Positions 48,902-58,625 of a stretch of DNA of 64,000 bases are shown one piece after another. The stretch covers positions 1-64,000 of the forward strand of contig NZ_JACSDK010000018.1 of the NCBI RefSeq assembly GCF_014925385.1. Direction: 5' to 3'. How positions within the stretch are numbered: the stretch's first letter is position 1; each line of letters begins with the position of its first letter. The translations under genes were made by a program, and so were the position numbers. Origin of the DNA: Pelagibius marinus (GTDB taxonomy: Bacteria > Pseudomonadota > Alphaproteobacteria > Kiloniellales > Kiloniellaceae). The notes under the pieces were generated by a model, which saw only the letters and a program-made list of their open reading frames with translations, was not told the DNA's origin and did not search any database.

Positions 48902-49549
48902 ATGGATTTGAAGATTGACGTGCGCGTTGCGGAACTTCTGGCTTCGCGTCTCTGCCACGACCTTGTGGGCCCGATCGGGGCCATCGGCAACGGCCTGGAG
49001 CTGCTGTCCGACGACGAGTTCGGCATGGCCGATGACGCCATGCAGCTGACCACCAATTCCGCACGGCAGGCATCGAACATCCTGCAGTATTTTCGCCTGG
49101 CCTACGGCATGGCGGGCGCGCGCGTCGGACCCGACTACACGCCGCTGCGAGACCTGGCCGCCGCCTTGCTGGAGACTTCGCGCTCCAAGCTGGAATGGAC
49201 GCTGCTCCAGGCGCCCGAGGGCGCGCCCGACGGCATCGCCAAGCTGGTGCTCAACATGATCGCCTTGGGCCACGAGGCGCTGCCCCGCGGCGGCACTTTG
49301 AGCGTGGAGATCTCGCCGGGGGCTCAGGGTATCGACTGCGTCGTGACGGCCAAGGGGCAGGATGCGCACCTGCGGCCGGAATCCCTCGTCGGCCTGCAGG
49401 AGAACGTGGACCTGGAAGAACTCAGCCCACGCGGCGTCCACGGCTATTTCACCCGCCTCATGGCACTGCGCCTGGGCAGCGAGCTCGAAATCGAGACGCC
49501 GGGCAGCGGCAGCGTCCGTTTCAGCGCTACCCTGGCGAAGGCGGGCTGA
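48902..49549 (+). CDS. chpT: ChpT-like histidine phosphotransferase
   Basis: The 215-residue protein has the ChpT arrangement: a dimerising helical hairpin with the phospho-accepting histidine in SRLCHDLVGPIGAIGNGLEL (about residue 20). A degenerate, ATP-free kinase-like domain follows (about 90-215; KLVLNMIALGHEALPRGG). In Caulobacter, ChpT carries phosphate from CckA to CtrA. Here ctrA itself lies 13 kb away, so the relay partners are in the same region. A long upstream open frame is rejected, since the conserved start is at ATG 48902. Confidence 0.88.
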   Translation: MDLKIDVRVAELLASRLCHDLVGPIGAIGNGLELLSDDEFGMADDAMQLTTNSARQASNILQYFRLAYGMAGARVGPDYTPLRDLAAALLETSRSKLEWTLLQAPEGAPDGIAKLVLNMIALGHEALPRGGTLSVEISPGAQGIDCVVTAKGQDAHLRPESLVGLQENVDLEELSPRGVHGYFTRLMALRLGSELEIETPGSGSVRFSATLAKAG

Positions 49550-49597
49550 TCCGCGCCCCGCGCCGGCTCGGTCAGGGCGAGGCAGGGCAGGGGCCAA

Positions 49598-49641
49598 AGA
49601 AAAACGCCGGCAGCGCATGGAAGCACTGCTGGCGCTTTCTT
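49598..49641. terminator. Bidirectional terminator between chpT and the chemoreceptor gene
   Basis: CGCCGGCAG (49605-49613) pairs with CTGCTGGCG (49626-49634; one G-T pair) and is flanked by AAAGAAAAA on one side and CTTTCTTT on the other. The convergent layout of chpT and the chemoreceptor gene needs such an element. Confidence 0.75.
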
Positions 49642-49676
49642 TACCCCCGACAGGGCCCCCGAAAGAGCCTTCTCGC

Positions 49677-51371
49677 TTAACTCGCGCGAATGTTGGCGAG
49701 GAAGTGGTCGACCTGGTTGCTGAGGCTCTTCGACTGCTCGGCCAGCTCGTTGGCCGCGGTCAGCATGGTCTTGGCGGAGTTGCCGGACTGGGCCGCCGCC
49801 GAGGTCACGTCGCCGATGTTTGCGGAAACCTCGCTGGTGCTGGCCGAAGCCTCCTGCACGTTGCGGGAGATTTCCTCGGTCGCCGAGCTCTGCTCCTCGA
49901 CTGCCGCGGCGATGCCGTTGGCGATGCCGTGCACTTCCTCAATGGTCGAGGTGATCTTGGCAATGGCATCCACCGCGCCGCCGGTGGCGTTCTGGATCTC
50001 GTTGATCTGCTGGGCGATCTGCTCGGTCGCCTTGGCCGTCTGGGTGGCCAGCTGCTTGACCTCGGAGGCGACGACCGCGAAGCCCTTGCCCGCCTCGCCG
50101 GCGCGCGCCGCCTCGATGGTGGCGTTGAGGGCCAGCAGGTTGGTCTGCTCGGCGATGTCCTGGATCATGGTGACCACGTCGCCGATCTTCTGGGCCGCGT
50201 CGGCCAGGGCACCGACCTCCTGGTTGGTGGTGCGGGCCTGATCCGCGGCGTCGCTGGCGATCTTCGTCGACTGGGCCACCTGGCGGCCGATCTCCTGGAT
50301 CGAGGCCGTCAGCTCCTCGGCGGCGCTGGCGACCGTCTGCACGTTGTTGGCGGCCTGGTCGGTGGCCGTTGCGACGGCGGCGGTCTTCTGGCTCGTCTGC
50401 TCGGCGGTCTGGGACATCGACTGCGCCGTCGACTGCACCTGGCCGGAGGCGCTGGTGACGTTGTCGACAACGCCGCGCACGCTGGATTCGAACTCGTCGG
50501 CCAGCTTCTGCATGGCCTGGCGCTTTTCCTCCTCGGCCTTGGCCTTCTCGGCCTCGCGGGCCGCGGTGGAACGCTCCAGCTCAATGGCGTTGGTCTTGAA
50601 GGTCTCGACCGTGCGCGCCATGTCGCCGATGTCGTCGCGGCGGTCCATGGCCGGCACCTCGACGGAGGTGTCGCCGTCGGCCAGCTTGCCCATGGTGGTG
50701 GTCATCATCGCCAGCGGCTTGCCGATCAGGCGGCTGGTGACGAAGCCGAGCAGGCCGATCAGAATCACCAGGGCGGCGACCGAGATGGCGCCCTGCTGCA
50801 CGGCGGCGGACTGGATGTGACCGTTCAGCTCTTCGATCGACCAGGCGATGATCACCGTGCCGATGAAGGAGCCGTCCTTGGGATTGAGGGCGGGGCTGGA
50901 CACCAGGACGTGGTTTTCCAGCTCCACGAAATGACGCTCCGACGATCCCTTGGCCTCGCCGATGAAGGCGGTCAGATCGGCCTGGGTCAGCGTCGGGTGA
51001 TTGAAGCGGATCAGCTCGTTGCCGTCCTTATCGAGGGCAACCACGTTGGCGATCACGGAGTCTTCCGCGTTCGCGAAGTCGATGTAGGCCGTCTCGATGG
51101 CGTCGGGCTTGTTCCAGCGGATGCCGCCGGCCGCGTTGTTGGCGATCAGGCGGGTCATGGTCGCAAAGCCGGCCTCGCCGGTGGTGAGGGCAAGCTTGTT
51201 GGTCTGGCTGATGCTGATGGCCACCAGGGCAACCAGGATCAGGGTCGCCGTGGTCGCGGCGGTCAGGATGACCTTGCGGGCCACGGAAAGGCGAGAGAAT
51301 CCGCCCAGGCTCGTCTTTGAATGACCAGCTTTCGTGGTCTTCGCAGACTGTGATTTCTGAGGTTTACTCAT
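49677..51371 (-). CDS. Methyl-accepting chemotaxis protein
   Basis: The 564-residue receptor has two membrane segments (about residues 32-54 and 190-210), a periplasmic ligand domain of about 130 residues and a HAMP domain. The cytoplasmic signalling coiled coil has the hairpin tip [31 protein letters not shown]. It ends ANIRAS, without a methylesterase-binding pentapeptide. ATG 51371 with a GGGGTGG site is chosen over GTG 51380. It is followed on the other side by its probable periplasmic partner gene, 77 bp upstream, and the che genes lie 5 kb away. Confidence 0.94.
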   Translation of the reverse strand: MSKPQKSQSAKTTKAGHSKTSLGGFSRLSVARKVILTAATTATLILVALVAISISQTNKLALTTGEAGFATMTRLIANNAAGGIRWNKPDAIETAYIDFANAEDSVIANVVALDKDGNELIRFNHPTLTQADLTAFIGEAKGSSERHFVELENHVLVSSPALNPKDGSFIGTVIIAWSIEELNGHIQSAAVQQGAISVAALVILIGLLGFVTSRLIGKPLAMMTTTMGKLADGDTSVEVPAMDRRDDIGDMARTVETFKTNAIELERSTAAREAEKAKAEEEKRQAMQKLADEFESSVRGVVDNVTSASGQVQSTAQSMSQTAEQTSQKTAAVATATDQAANNVQTVASAAEELTASIQEIGRQVAQSTKIASDAADQARTTNQEVGALADAAQKIGDVVTMIQDIAEQTNLLALNATIEAARAGEAGKGFAVVASEVKQLATQTAKATEQIAQQINEIQNATGGAVDAIAKITSTIEEVHGIANGIAAAVEEQSSATEEISRNVQEASASTSEVSANIGDVTSAAAQSGNSAKTMLTAANELAEQSKSLSNQVDHFLANIRAS

Positions 51372-51448
51372 CAAATCCACCCCTTACAGAGTCTTGCCTG
51401 GACGGATAATCTCACTATTCGCCAGGTACTTAACAATCCTGGCGAAAC

Positions 51449-52027
51449 TTACAGCGCGTCGACGTTGATGCCGACGGTAATGGCGCCGATGACCTCACCG
51501 GTGGCCGGATCGACGATCGACATGGAGACCTGCGACTGGAAGGTCTGGGTCGACTCGTCCATCTCGACCTCGTCGACGAAGATGGCGTCCGGACCGGCGC
51601 TGTAGGTCTTCTGCCACTTGGCTTCGTCACCCTGCCAGTAGTCGGAGGTGACGTCGCTCTGGCCGACGTTCAGGCCGCGGTTGTCCATGACGAACACCTC
51701 GGTGACCAGGCCCTGGGTGCTGTCCTTCTGCTGACGCAGGTAGCCGGACAGGGCGTTGCTGAGGACGGCGTCGATCATCGGCTTGCTGCCGGCGTCGGTC
51801 TGGGCGCGCCAGTCCTTGTCCATGTTGTCGATGTCGCCCTGGCTGAGGCCGGCGTGCTTGGCGTTCTGCGCCTTGACGGCGTTGATCACGGTGTCGTTCG
51901 AGATCCACTGCTTGACCGTGCTCTTGGCGAAGTCGGTGGCCGGAGCGACGTGGGCTTCACTGGCCCAGGCAGCCGTGGCAAGCAGCGCACCCGCGAGGCC
52001 GGACACGATTCCCTTCATAAAAGACAT
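51449..52027 (-). CDS. Secreted PDC/Cache-type sensor protein
   Basis: The 192-residue protein has a signal peptide (IVSGLAGALLATAAWA). The rest is a PDC/Cache-like fold: TVKQWISNDTVINAVKAQN helix, LVTEVFVMDNRGLNVGQSD, DAIFVDEVEMDES, and SMSIVDPATGEVIGAITVGI. It has no membrane anchor or output domain, so it must act through a partner, most simply the chemoreceptor encoded downstream in the same direction. GGAG stands 9 nt before ATG 52027. The ligand is unknown. Confidence 0.82.
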   Translation of the reverse strand: MSFMKGIVSGLAGALLATAAWASEAHVAPATDFAKSTVKQWISNDTVINAVKAQNAKHAGLSQGDIDNMDKDWRAQTDAGSKPMIDAVLSNALSGYLRQQKDSTQGLVTEVFVMDNRGLNVGQSDVTSDYWQGDEAKWQKTYSAGPDAIFVDEVEMDESTQTFQSQVSMSIVDPATGEVIGAITVGINVDAL

Positions 52028-52251
52028 GTTGTTGGCTCCAATAGAGTTCCTCACACAGACGCTCGCTGCTGCGCACGCCTTTCCAAAGTAGGAAACTCAT
52101 TAGCGCACTGGATTTAATTTAAGGTTACTTGCGCCAACTATCGGTTTGTGAAGTAAGCCAATTCTAAGCCAAGGGTTGACCGGCCCCGAGGGGGGCGAGC
52201 GTGCAAAACAGCAAGGTTTTGCGGCAATTGCGGGGGTGGCTTCGGGGCCGC

Positions 52252-52280
52252 TTGACAGATGCGAATGATTTTCATTAACT
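52252..52280 (+). promoter_or_regulatory. Fur-like box overlapping the fbpA promoter
   Basis: A consensus -35 TTGACA (52252-52257) is followed at once by GCGAATGATTTTCATTAAC (52261-52279). That 19-mer matches the classical Fur box at 14 of 19 positions, with the inverted repeat AATGA-TTT-TCATT at its centre. Repressor bound here would cover the spacer and -10. The regulator could be Fur or a related iron sensor. Confidence 0.7.
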
Positions 52281-52376
52281 GCTCGCGTAGAGGCCATCAT
52301 CGAATGGCCGGGAACGGACATACGCCCGCCCGATGCTCCGGAGGTCCGAAGTCCAGGAAAATCAAGGAGGTATACG

Positions 52377-53408
52377 ATGAACTTTTGCCGGCGCGCAGTC
52401 CTGGGGACTGCGATCAGTGTTGCAATGCTGGCGAGCGGCCTGCCGGCCCAGGCGCAGGAAGTGCTCAATCTTTATTCCTCGCGCCACTACCAGACCGATG
52501 AAGCGCTTTACGCGGGCTTCACCGAGCTGACGGGAATCGAGATCAATCGCATCGAAGGTGAGGGCGACGCCCTGATCGAGCGCATCAAGAGCGAGGGCCA
52601 GAACAGCCCCGCCGACGTCTTCCTGACGGTCGACGTGGGGCGCATCTGGCGCGCCGAGGAAGCGGGGCTGTTCCAGCCGGTTGAGTCCGCTGCGCTGGAC
52701 AAGGCCGTGCCGGAGAACCTGCGCCATCCCGAGGGCCTGTGGTACGGCTTTTCGGCCCGCGCGCGCCTGATCTTTTACGCCAAGGACACCGTTGAGCCGG
52801 GCGCGATCAAGGACTACGAGGACCTAGCCGATCCCAAGTGGAAGGGCAAGGTCTGCATCCGCAGCAGTTCCAATGTCTATAACCAGTCGCTGCTCAGCTC
52901 GATCATTGCGGCGGACGGCGAGGAGGGGGCCCGCACCTGGGCCCAGGGCGTGGTCGACAACTTCGCCCGCAAGCCGGTGGGTGGCGACACCGACCAGCTG
53001 CGCGGCCTCGGCGCCGGCGAGTGCGATATCGCGGTGGCCAACTCCTACTACTTCGTGCGCCTGATGATCAATCCCAGCGACAAGGACAAGGGGCTGGCGG
53101 ACAAGATCGGCTGGGTCTTTCCCAACCAGGACGGCCGCGGCACCCACGTCAACATCTCCGCTGCCGGCGTGCTGAAGTACGCGCCCCACAAGGCGGCCGC
53201 GGTGAAGTTCCTGGAGTACCTGGCCAGTCCGCAGGCGCAGCGCTACTTTGCCGACGGCAACAACGAGTACCCCGTGGTGCCGGGCGTGGAGCCGAACGAG
53301 GCGCTGAAGGAGCTGGGCGACTTCAAGGTCGATCCGGTCAACGTCTCGGTCTACGGCAAGAACCAGGCGAAGGCGCAGATGATCTTCGACAGCGTCGGCT
53401 GGAACTAG
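52377..53408 (+). CDS. fbpA: Ferric-iron ABC transporter substrate-binding protein
   Basis: The 343-residue periplasmic protein has a signal peptide (ISVAMLASGLPAQA). It has the FbpA/FutA fold: VLNLYSSRHYQTDEALYAGF, GEGDALIERIKSEG, and the tyrosine pair in IAVANSYYFVRLM that binds iron. AAGGAGGTATACG before the ATG is a near-perfect ribosome site, and a Fur-like box overlaps the promoter. It hands ferric iron to the permease encoded convergently just downstream. No ATPase gene is present at this locus. Confidence 0.94.
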   Translation: MNFCRRAVLGTAISVAMLASGLPAQAQEVLNLYSSRHYQTDEALYAGFTELTGIEINRIEGEGDALIERIKSEGQNSPADVFLTVDVGRIWRAEEAGLFQPVESAALDKAVPENLRHPEGLWYGFSARARLIFYAKDTVEPGAIKDYEDLADPKWKGKVCIRSSSNVYNQSLLSSIIAADGEEGARTWAQGVVDNFARKPVGGDTDQLRGLGAGECDIAVANSYYFVRLMINPSDKDKGLADKIGWVFPNQDGRGTHVNISAAGVLKYAPHKAAAVKFLEYLASPQAQRYFADGNNEYPVVPGVEPNEALKELGDFKVDPVNVSVYGKNQAKAQMIFDSVGWN

Positions 53409-53485
53409 TTCCGCGCCATGATCCCCGGCCGCGATCTTGGGCCGCGATCTTGGGCCGGCGTCCATGCCGCCGGCCCGGCCGGAAA

Positions 53486-53513
53486 AAGGGCTCCCAGGTT
53501 TCTGGGAGCCCTT
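53486..53513. terminator. Shared bidirectional terminator between fbpA and fbpB
   Basis: A perfect 12-bp stem (53486-53497 with 53502-53513) with a 4-nt loop is followed by ATTTCTT on the plus strand and preceded by GGAAAAAGG, giving T-rich tails both ways. Its right arm includes the stop codon of the minus-strand permease gene. Confidence 0.85.
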
Positions 53514-55275
53514 ATTTCTTGAGGGCCCCGGCGCTGCGCGGCGGCGCTTTTCGGCCCGGCCGTCCGCGGGCGATGGCGCGGCTCAGCAGGATGACCGGCG
53601 GGATTCCTACGGCGACGATGGTTAGGGCCGGCGTGGCCGCCTCGGTCAGGCGCTCGTCGGCGGCGAAGTTGTGCGCCTGCACCGCCAGGGTGTCGAAGTT
53701 GAAGGGGCGCATCACCAGGGTGGCGGGCAGTTCCTTCATCACGTCGACGAAGACCACCAGGCCAGCGGTCAGCAGCGAGGGCCACATCATCGGCGCGTGG
53801 ACCCGCGCCAGGGTGCTGAGAGGGCGCACGCCCAGGGCGCGCGCGGCATCGTCCATGGAGGGGCGGATCTTGCCCAGACCGGACTCGACGGTGTTCAGCG
53901 ACACCGCCAGGAAGCGGACGAGATAGGCGAAGACCAGGGCGGCGATGCTGCCGGTCAGCAGCAGCCCGCTGGAGATACCGAAGGTGGCGCGCAGCCAGCC
54001 GTCCAGGGTGTTGTCGAAGGCGGCGAAGGGCACCAGCACGCCGACGGCGATGATGGTGCCGGGAATGGCGTAGCCCATGGCCGCCAGGCGATTGGCGGCC
54101 TGCACCAGCGGGCCGCCCTGCAGGCGGCGCCCATAAGCCATGAGGGTCGCCAGGCCCACGGCCAGAATGGCCGTGACCACGGCCAGGGTGACGCTGTTGC
54201 CCACCAGCTCCAGATAGCGCTTGCCGAACTGCTGGTCGCCGGCGGCCAGGGCCATGGTCAGGAGAATGCCGGCGGGCAGCAGGAAGCCGAAGCACAGCGG
54301 CAGGAGACAGGCCAGGAAGGCACCAAGCGCGCTCAGGCCTTTCAGCCGGTGCCCGGGCAGCTGCTGATAGCGGTCGGTGGCGTGGTGGAAGCGCGCCCGG
54401 CCGCGACTCTGCACCTCCAGCAGCAGCACCAGGAAGACGAAGATCAGCAGAATCGAAGAAAGCTGGCCCGCGGTGGTGCGGTCGCCGAAGGAGATCCAGG
54501 CGCGCACGATCCCGGTGGTGAAGTTGGGCACGCCAAAGAACGACACGGTGCCGAAGTCGGCCAGCGTCTCCATCAGGGCCAGGGCGGTGCCGGCGATGAT
54601 CGCCGGCCGGGCCAGCGGCAGGGCGACACGGAAGAAAGTCGCCCAGGGGCCGCAGCCGAGGGTGCGGCTGACGTCCAGGGCGCAGACCGACTGGTCGAGA
54701 AAGGCCGCGCGCGACAGCATGTAGGCGTAGGGATAGAGCACCAGGGTCAGCATGGCGACGGCGCCCCCCAGCGACCTCACCTCGGGAAACCAGTATTCCC
54801 GGTAGCTGAGGCCGGTGAGGTCCCGCAGCAGGGTCTGTACCGGGCCCGCTGGCTGCAGGAAGTCGGTATAGGCATAGGCCATGACATAGGCGGGAACCGC
54901 CAGCGGCAGGATCAGCGCCCATTCGAAGACGCGGCGTCCGGGAAAGCGGCACATGGTGACGAGCCAGGCGGTCCCGGCCCCCAGCAGGGGCACGCCGATC
55001 CCGACGCCGCCGACCAGGACGGCGGTGTTGAAGAGGTAGCGGGGCAGCACGGTGCTGGCCAGGTGGCTCCAGGTGCCGTCGCCCGACTGGGTGAGGCTGA
55101 AGAGCACACTGACGACAGGAACGAGGAACAGCCCGGCGACGGCGATCGAAAGCCAGGTGAGGGGCGCCCAGGGCCGGCGCAACTTGCCCCGGCCGCGGCG
55201 CAGCGGGCGGCCCGGCCGCTGGTCGAACGGCCCGGCCGGATCGATGGAGGGGGAAAGCGGCGGGGATTCGGCCAC
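53512..55275 (-). CDS. fbpB: Ferric-iron ABC transporter permease (fused two-domain type)
   Basis: The 587-residue protein has about twelve membrane segments in two homologous halves, each with an EAA-type docking loop (LDVSRTLGCGPWATFFRVALP and ARALGVRPLSTLARVHAPMM), as in FbpB. This is the membrane channel for iron delivered by FbpA. The C-terminus is basic (GRPGRKAPPR). It converges on fbpA rather than following it, which is unusual. There is no ATP-binding gene beside it, so the energising subunit must be elsewhere. Confidence 0.92.
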   Translation of the reverse strand: MAESPPLSPSIDPAGPFDQRPGRPLRRGRGKLRRPWAPLTWLSIAVAGLFLVPVVSVLFSLTQSGDGTWSHLASTVLPRYLFNTAVLVGGVGIGVPLLGAGTAWLVTMCRFPGRRVFEWALILPLAVPAYVMAYAYTDFLQPAGPVQTLLRDLTGLSYREYWFPEVRSLGGAVAMLTLVLYPYAYMLSRAAFLDQSVCALDVSRTLGCGPWATFFRVALPLARPAIIAGTALALMETLADFGTVSFFGVPNFTTGIVRAWISFGDRTTAGQLSSILLIFVFLVLLLEVQSRGRARFHHATDRYQQLPGHRLKGLSALGAFLACLLPLCFGFLLPAGILLTMALAAGDQQFGKRYLELVGNSVTLAVVTAILAVGLATLMAYGRRLQGGPLVQAANRLAAMGYAIPGTIIAVGVLVPFAAFDNTLDGWLRATFGISSGLLLTGSIAALVFAYLVRFLAVSLNTVESGLGKIRPSMDDAARALGVRPLSTLARVHAPMMWPSLLTAGLVVFVDVMKELPATLVMRPFNFDTLAVQAHNFAADERLTEAATPALTIVAVGIPPVILLSRAIARGRPGRKAPPRSAGALKK

Positions 55276-55703
55276 TCAGGCCACCGCCGCCGGCGGGATT
55301 GGGCGAAGCTGGATCATCCCTGGTCCTGTCTCACATATCGCCGCCCCCGGCAAGGCATAGGGACCCAAGCACGGCGGCCGGAATAGCGGGATTTGGGTCA
55401 AGCGGCGCCGGGAGCGGCGGCCGCGCGCCAGGGAGAGGGGCTTCGCGATCGGGTTACTCACATCGTTCAGTTTCATGGGCTTGAGGCGCTACGTTGGCGG
55501 GATGCTTTTGCCTGTGATCGCGCCTCTTTAGCTTTGACGCAAATCCGCTCTATCCGGCAATTCCCCTGCGGTTCCCGAGAGTTAAGTAAGGGCTTCTTAA
55601 TCTATGTTTGGCACTGTTCAGCGTCAATTCGGGGGCATTGGTTAACAGCAGTGATCGCCCGGACTTAGCGCCCACTTTCCGGGCAAAGCGTAGGACTGTG
55701 GCG
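55276..55703. other. 428-bp divergent promoter region between fbpB and cheA
   Basis: No gene is supported here. It should hold the fbpB promoter, although no Fur-like box is visible on that side. It also holds the che promoter region with the candidate CtrA box at 55586-55600. Confidence 0.55.
55586..55600. promoter_or_regulatory. Candidate CtrA box upstream of cheA
   Basis: GTAA-N7-TTAA differs from the CtrA consensus TTAA-N7-TTAA at one of eight positions. It lies about 104 bp upstream of the cheA ATG in the only AT-rich part of the intergenic region. Confidence 0.5.
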
Positions 55704-58625
55704 ATGGATGATCTTCTAAGCGAATTTTTGACCGAGACCAACGAGAGCCTCGCGGAGCTCGATGTCGAGCTGGTTCAGCTCGAGCAGAACCCGAACGACA
55801 AAGAGCTGCTGGGCAACATCTTCCGGCTGATGCACACCATCAAGGGAACCTGCGGTTTCCTGGGGCTGCCGCGTCTGGAGAGCGTTGCGCACGCCGGCGA
55901 AAACGTGCTGGGCAAGCTGCGCGACGGCGAGTTGGAGGTCACGCCCGAGGCGGTCACCCTGATCCTGGAATGCCTCGACAACATCCGCGCCCTTCTGGAG
56001 CAGCTGGAAGCGACCGAGGCGGAGCCGGAGGGTGACGATTCCGATCTTATCGCCCGTCTGAACGCCTTCGCCGACGGCGACGCTGCGCCGGCCGAGGCTG
56101 CGCCGGCTGCCGAGGAAGCGCCGGCCGAGGAAAGCGGCGGCGGTGATACCACCCTCGACGAACTGGAGCTCGCGTTCCAGAACGCCAAGGGGCCGGCCGA
56201 GCTGGCGGCCGAGAAGGCGGCCCAGGAAGCTGCCGAGGCGGAAGCCGCCGGCGCTGAGGCCGAAGTTGAAGCCGAAGCCGAAGCCGAAGCCGAGCCGGAG
56301 CCGGTGAAGGCCGAGGAGCCGAAGAAGGAAGCGGCGCCGAAGAAGGAACCCGCTGCCAAGAAGGAAGCGGCGCCGAAGAAGGAGCCCGCTGCCAAGAAGG
56401 AAGCGGCGCCGAAGCAGGCCGAGAAGGAACCGGCGGCTGCCGAGGCCAAGAAGGAAGGCTCCGTCGCCAACCAGTCGCTGCGCGTCAATGTCGACGTGCT
56501 CGAGAACCTCATGACCATGGTCTCCGAGCTGGTGCTGACCCGCAACCAGCTGCTGCAGATCCTGCGCAGCCAGAGCGAAAGCGAGTTCGCCGCGCCGCTG
56601 CAGCGCCTGAATCACGTGGTCTCCGAGCTGCAGGAAGGCGTGATGGCCACGCGCATGCAGCCGATCGGCAATGCCTGGGCCAAGCTGCCCCGCATCGTCC
56701 GCGACCTGGCCCACGAACTCGACAAGAAGATCGACCTCGTGATGAAGGGCGCCGAGACGGAGTTGGACCGCCAGGTGCTGGAGCTGATCAAGGATCCGCT
56801 CACCCACATGGTCCGCAACTCCGCCGACCACGGCCTGGAAGTGCCGGCCGACCGCCTGAAGGCTGGCAAGCCTGAAATCGGCACGGTGACCCTGAACGCC
56901 TTCCACGAGGGCGGTCACATCATCATCGAGATCGCCGACGATGGCAAAGGCCTGTCGGTCGACAAGATCAAGCAGAAGTGCATCGACAACGGCCTGGCCA
57001 ACGAGGCCGAGCTGGATCAGATGAGCGAGCAGCAGATCCAGCAGTTCATCTTCAAGGCCGGCTTCTCGACGGCGGCTGCGGTGACTTCCGTCTCGGGCCG
57101 TGGCGTCGGCATGGACGTGGTGCGCACCAACATCGAGAAGATCGGCGGCACCATCGAGCTGACCTCGGTCGAGGGCCGCGGCACCAAGTTCGTCATCAAG
57201 ATCCCGCTGACCCTGGCGATCGTCTCGGCGCTGATCGTCGAGTGCGCTTCGGAGCGCTTCGCCATCCCGCAGCTGTCGGTGGTCGAGCTGGTGCGCGCTT
57301 CCGCCCACACCGAGCACACCATCGAGCGCATCAACGGCACCCCGGTCCTGCGCCTGCGCAACCGTCTGCTGCCGCTTGTGAACCTGCGCCATCTGCTGAA
57401 GCTGGACGGCGAGAACACCGCCAAGGCGGCGAAGGACGCTCTGTCGGCCTCGGTCACCGAGACCAAGCCGGCAGCGGAGGCCGAGTCCGGCGCGACGCCG
57501 AAGGAGGCTGCCAAGGCCGATGCGGTCAAGGGCACCGACGACGAGGAGGTCTTCATCGTCGTGGCCCAGATCGGCAACTACTCCATGGGCATCATCGTCG
57601 ACCGCGTCTTCGATACCGAGGAAATCGTGGTCAAGCCGGTGGCGCCGATCCTGCGCAACATTCAGCTCTTCTCCGGCAACACCATCCTGGGTGACGGCAG
57701 CGTCGTGATGATCCTGGATCCGAACGGCATCGCCGCGGCCACCGGCGAGATCTCGGTCGCCGAGGGTGCCGAGGACAACGCCAAGGGCCGCCACATGGCG
57801 CGCAGTTCCGACAGCGTCGCGATGCTGATCTTCCGCGCGGTGGACGCCACGCCCAAGGCGGTGCCGCTGGCCCTGGTGGCGCGGCTCGAGGAGATCGATC
57901 TGCAGCAGGTCGAGTTCTCGAACGGCCAGTACGTGGTGCAGTACCGCGGCCAGCTGATGCCGCTGGTGATGATGGACCCCTCGCAGAAGCTGGAGTCCGA
58001 AGGCCGCCAGCCGGTTCTGGTCTTCGCCGACGGCAAGCGCACCATGGGCCTGGTGGTTCAGGAGATCGTCGATATCGTCGAAGGCCGTATGAACATCGAG
58101 CTCTCCTCGGAGCGCGAGGGTTATGTCGGCACGGCCGTGATCGACGGCAAGGCAACCGATATCATCGACGCCGGCTACTACCTGACGCTGGCTTTCCACG
58201 ACTGGTTCCAGGCCGACCGTGAGACCCTGGACGGCGAAGGCCATGGCCGCCGCCTGCTGGTCGTCGACGACAGCCCCTTCTTCCGGAACCTGCTGCAGCC
58301 TCTGCTGACGGTTGCCGGCTATGATGTGGTCTGCGTCGAGTCGGCCGACGCCGCGCTTGAGCTCTGCGAAGCCGGCGAGGACTTCGACGTCATCATCTCC
58401 GACATCGAGATGCCGGGCATGAACGGCTTCGAGTTCGCTCGCAAGATTACCGCGGAGACCCGCTGGGCCGAGACGCCGATCGTGGCGCTTTCCAGCTTCT
58501 CCAACCCGAGTGACCTGGCGCGCGGCCGTGAGGCCGGCTTCAAGGACTACGTCGCGAAGACCGACCGCGACGCCTTGTTGAACACTCTACACGATACCCT
58601 GGCTGAACTGAGAGGTGCGGCATGA
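55704..58625 (+). CDS. cheA: Hybrid chemotaxis histidine kinase CheA with C-terminal receiver
   Basis: The 973-residue kinase runs: Hpt (about 1-105; H44 in LMHTIKGTCGFLG), low-complexity linker (about 106-250), dimerisation domain (from about 256) and HATPase (about 350-520; DPLTHMVRNSADHGLE, ADDGKGLSVDKIK, SGRGVGMDVV). Then come two CheW-like domains (about 510-665 and 705-840) and a receiver domain (about 847-970; phospho-Asp900). The usual P2 domain for CheY docking is replaced by the linker, which has a Lys/Glu/Ala/Pro repeat. ATG 55704 is the conserved start. It overlaps cheW by ATGA. Confidence 0.93.
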   Translation: MDDLLSEFLTETNESLAELDVELVQLEQNPNDKELLGNIFRLMHTIKGTCGFLGLPRLESVAHAGENVLGKLRDGELEVTPEAVTLILECLDNIRALLEQLEATEAEPEGDDSDLIARLNAFADGDAAPAEAAPAAEEAPAEESGGGDTTLDELELAFQNAKGPAELAAEKAAQEAAEAEAAGAEAEVEAEAEAEAEPEPVKAEEPKKEAAPKKEPAAKKEAAPKKEPAAKKEAAPKQAEKEPAAAEAKKEGSVANQSLRVNVDVLENLMTMVSELVLTRNQLLQILRSQSESEFAAPLQRLNHVVSELQEGVMATRMQPIGNAWAKLPRIVRDLAHELDKKIDLVMKGAETELDRQVLELIKDPLTHMVRNSADHGLEVPADRLKAGKPEIGTVTLNAFHEGGHIIIEIADDGKGLSVDKIKQKCIDNGLANEAELDQMSEQQIQQFIFKAGFSTAAAVTSVSGRGVGMDVVRTNIEKIGGTIELTSVEGRGTKFVIKIPLTLAIVSALIVECASERFAIPQLSVVELVRASAHTEHTIERINGTPVLRLRNRLLPLVNLRHLLKLDGENTAKAAKDALSASVTETKPAAEAESGATPKEAAKADAVKGTDDEEVFIVVAQIGNYSMGIIVDRVFDTEEIVVKPVAPILRNIQLFSGNTILGDGSVVMILDPNGIAAATGEISVAEGAEDNAKGRHMARSSDSVAMLIFRAVDATPKAVPLALVARLEEIDLQQVEFSNGQYVVQYRGQLMPLVMMDPSQKLESEGRQPVLVFADGKRTMGLVVQEIVDIVEGRMNIELSSEREGYVGTAVIDGKATDIIDAGYYLTLAFHDWFQADRETLDGEGHGRRLLVVDDSPFFRNLLQPLLTVAGYDVVCVESADAALELCEAGEDFDVIISDIEMPGMNGFEFARKITAETRWAETPIVALSSFSNPSDLARGREAGFKDYVAKTDRDALLNTLHDTLAELRGAA
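56322..56417. repeat. 36-bp tandem repeat in the cheA linker
   Basis: Two near-identical 36-bp units (56322-56357, 56358-56393) and a partial third encode KKEAAPKKEPAA repeats. The units differ by one silent change. Copy number changes would keep the frame. Confidence 0.9.
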
